Position numbers and translations under genes: made by a program
Shown: in pieces, positions 63,095-64,000 of the stretch
How the letters are laid out: each line of letters opens with the position of its first letter
Position numbering within the stretch: position 1 is the stretch's first letter
NCBI RefSeq assembly: GCF_010233585.1
Contig: NZ_CP045997.1
Span: 4,965,284 to 5,029,283, forward strand
DNA from: Spirosoma endbachense
GTDB taxonomy: Bacteria; Bacteroidota; Bacteroidia; Cytophagales; Spirosomataceae
DNA: 64,000 bases
Direction of reading: 5' to 3'
Notes under the pieces: generated by a model
Seen by the model: the letters and a program-made list of their open reading frames with translations, nothing else
Database searches by the model: none
What the model was told of the DNA's origin: nothing

Positions 63095-63787
63095 CTAATG
63101 GATTGGTTTTCTCCGAAGAGAATAGCGGTACGTAGCACCCGGCTGATAATTAAGGCCAAACTGGAGTTGGAAAAGCTCACGTTTTACTTCTGGATAAGCC
63201 GGAAATGCATTACCCTGCCAGTTAAGCGCAACATCTACACGCATTGATGAGACTACGCCAACGCTTATCCCTGCTGTAAGTGATCGTGAATGGATGGCAG
63301 TAGGCTTATTGCTGGAACTATACGTAAAATTTGAGCCGCTAATCGTAGTGTATGATCCTGTTGGCGTTGTTATGACGGTAACAACGGCTGCTGGATTAAC
63401 GGTAACGTTAGCAATGGTAAGCGTACGTGCGCCAATTTGATAAGAAGCCGCCAGGAATGGCGAAATGCGTGTTTGAGTCAGTTGATACCGTATTGCAGGA
63501 CCTATTGTGAGTGTGTTTTCATGCAAAACATTGCGTGTCCATTCAGCAACCCACGTGCCCGATAAACCCATTGAAAGCTTATTTGCTACAAAATAGCCAC
63601 CATAAAGCTGTATTGTACTATTTCTGGATATGAATTCTGCTTTGGAATAACCTCCCTGAATACCGATTTGCCAGCTTTTTCGGGTGAAGGGATTTACACC
63701 TGGCTTCGTATGTACCTGTTGCGAAATAGGCTGTGCCCGACTGGCAATAGATAGACTAACCAATAACAGGAGTAAGGTTGTTTTCAT
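63095..63787 (-). CDS. Outer-membrane beta-barrel protein
   Basis: 230 residues with a signal peptide (MKTTLLLLLVSLSIASRAQ). Alternating strands are rich in Y, G and aromatic residues (WQIGIQGGYSKAEF, TIQLYGGYFVANKLSMGLSG, ISPFLAASYQIGARTL, VDVALNWQGN), ending LFQLQFGLNYQ. It fits the OmpW/OMP_b-brl type of small barrels. Role unknown. Confidence 0.85.
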   Translation of the reverse strand: MKTTLLLLLVSLSIASRAQPISQQVHTKPGVNPFTRKSWQIGIQGGYSKAEFISRNSTIQLYGGYFVANKLSMGLSGTWVAEWTRNVLHENTLTIGPAIRYQLTQTRISPFLAASYQIGARTLTIANVTVNPAAVVTVITTPTGSYTTISGSNFTYSSSNKPTAIHSRSLTAGISVGVVSSMRVDVALNWQGNAFPAYPEVKRELFQLQFGLNYQPGATYRYSLRRKPIH

Positions 63788-63924
63788 GAAATAGGATGTT
63801 TCCCGGAAAACGCTAAGCTTGCAATTTCAGTATGTGCCCAATTGTGGTAAAATAGATTATAAGTAGAGTTGGGTGATTTATTTACTAAGCGGAGGTTGAG
63901 AGCCGCTTTTATGAACCGCTAACC

Positions 63925-63961
63925 ACAAAAAAAGCCCTTATCAAATTGTATGATAAGGGCT
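63925..63961 (-). terminator. Terminator of a gene beyond the right edge
   Basis: AGCCCTTATCA and TGATAAGGGCT (11 bp) with a 7-base loop are followed on the minus strand by seven T. It implies a minus-strand gene to the right of the window. Confidence 0.75.
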
Positions 63962-64000
63962 ACACCTTGAGCTGAAAGTACTAGTCATAAATCAGTTTAT

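Noticed and set aside
1..64000. CRISPR arrays, tRNA, rRNA and riboswitches
   Set aside because: No regularly spaced direct repeats, cloverleaf sequences, rRNA segments or known riboswitch cores were recognised by eye. A covariance-model search would settle this.

Overview
The window is chromosomal DNA of a Bacteroidota bacterium, most likely a Spirosoma-like member of the Cytophagales. The basis is: two SusC/SusD systems each paired with a FecI-type sigma factor and a FecR anti-sigma factor; many Bacteroidota-typical lipoproteins; a menaquinone gene (menA); TAnnTTTG promoter elements (for example before argS and ileS); and a near-balanced base composition. The genus is an inference from protein flavour, not from a database search. 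No rRNA, tRNA, CRISPR array, intact transposase or integrase was seen.

Layout. 1-1070: an ECF sigma factor and its overlapping membrane anti-sigma partner (cut by the window edge). 1311-10744 (minus): polysaccharide utilisation locus 1, in the order sigma, FecR, SusC, SusD and a GH92 alpha-mannosidase, with a strong terminator between susD and the mannosidase gene. 10983-12299: GntP-type gluconate permease. 12461-19349: a TetR regulator followed by a complete TolC/HlyD/two-ATPase/two-permease exporter of the YbhGFSR type. 19443-22149: a secreted fasciclin-domain protein and a divergent ALDH7-like aldehyde dehydrogenase.

22150-27080 is the accessory patch. It has low coding density and small single genes all on the plus strand (membrane peptides, a DUF3859-like protein, a SnoaL-like lipoprotein, a RidA protein), two decayed genes (an Rpn/PD-(D/E)XK transposase and a frameshifted HTH protein), and non-coding repeats. 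27085-36588 is polysaccharide utilisation locus 2: a GH18 lipoprotein, a sigma factor interrupted by an in-frame stop codon, FecR, SusC, SusD and a NamZ-like (DUF1343, GH171) exo-muramidase. The enzyme set points to scavenging of amino-sugar polymers such as peptidoglycan.

36785-63787 is mostly housekeeping and metabolism: fdhD, a MazG-like pyrophosphohydrolase, a peptidoglycan-binding CHAP-like protein, a small unlisted lipoprotein, a penicillin acylase, a decarboxylase divergent from a MocR regulator, argS, glutathione peroxidase, menA, ileS (carrying repeat-derived insertions), a DUF2911 protein, two tandem paralogous ECF sigma factors, a YrdB-like protein, a Tat-exported sugar epimerase-like protein, a TolB-like propeller protein, a LytS/LytTR two-component pair, lipoproteins, GtrA and an outer-membrane beta-barrel protein.

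The best leads are the nonsense-interrupted sigma factor heading a putative muropeptide locus, a pair of long palindromic elements whose stems differ by compensatory changes, the competing hairpins between fecR and susC in locus 1, and the repeat insertions inside ileS.
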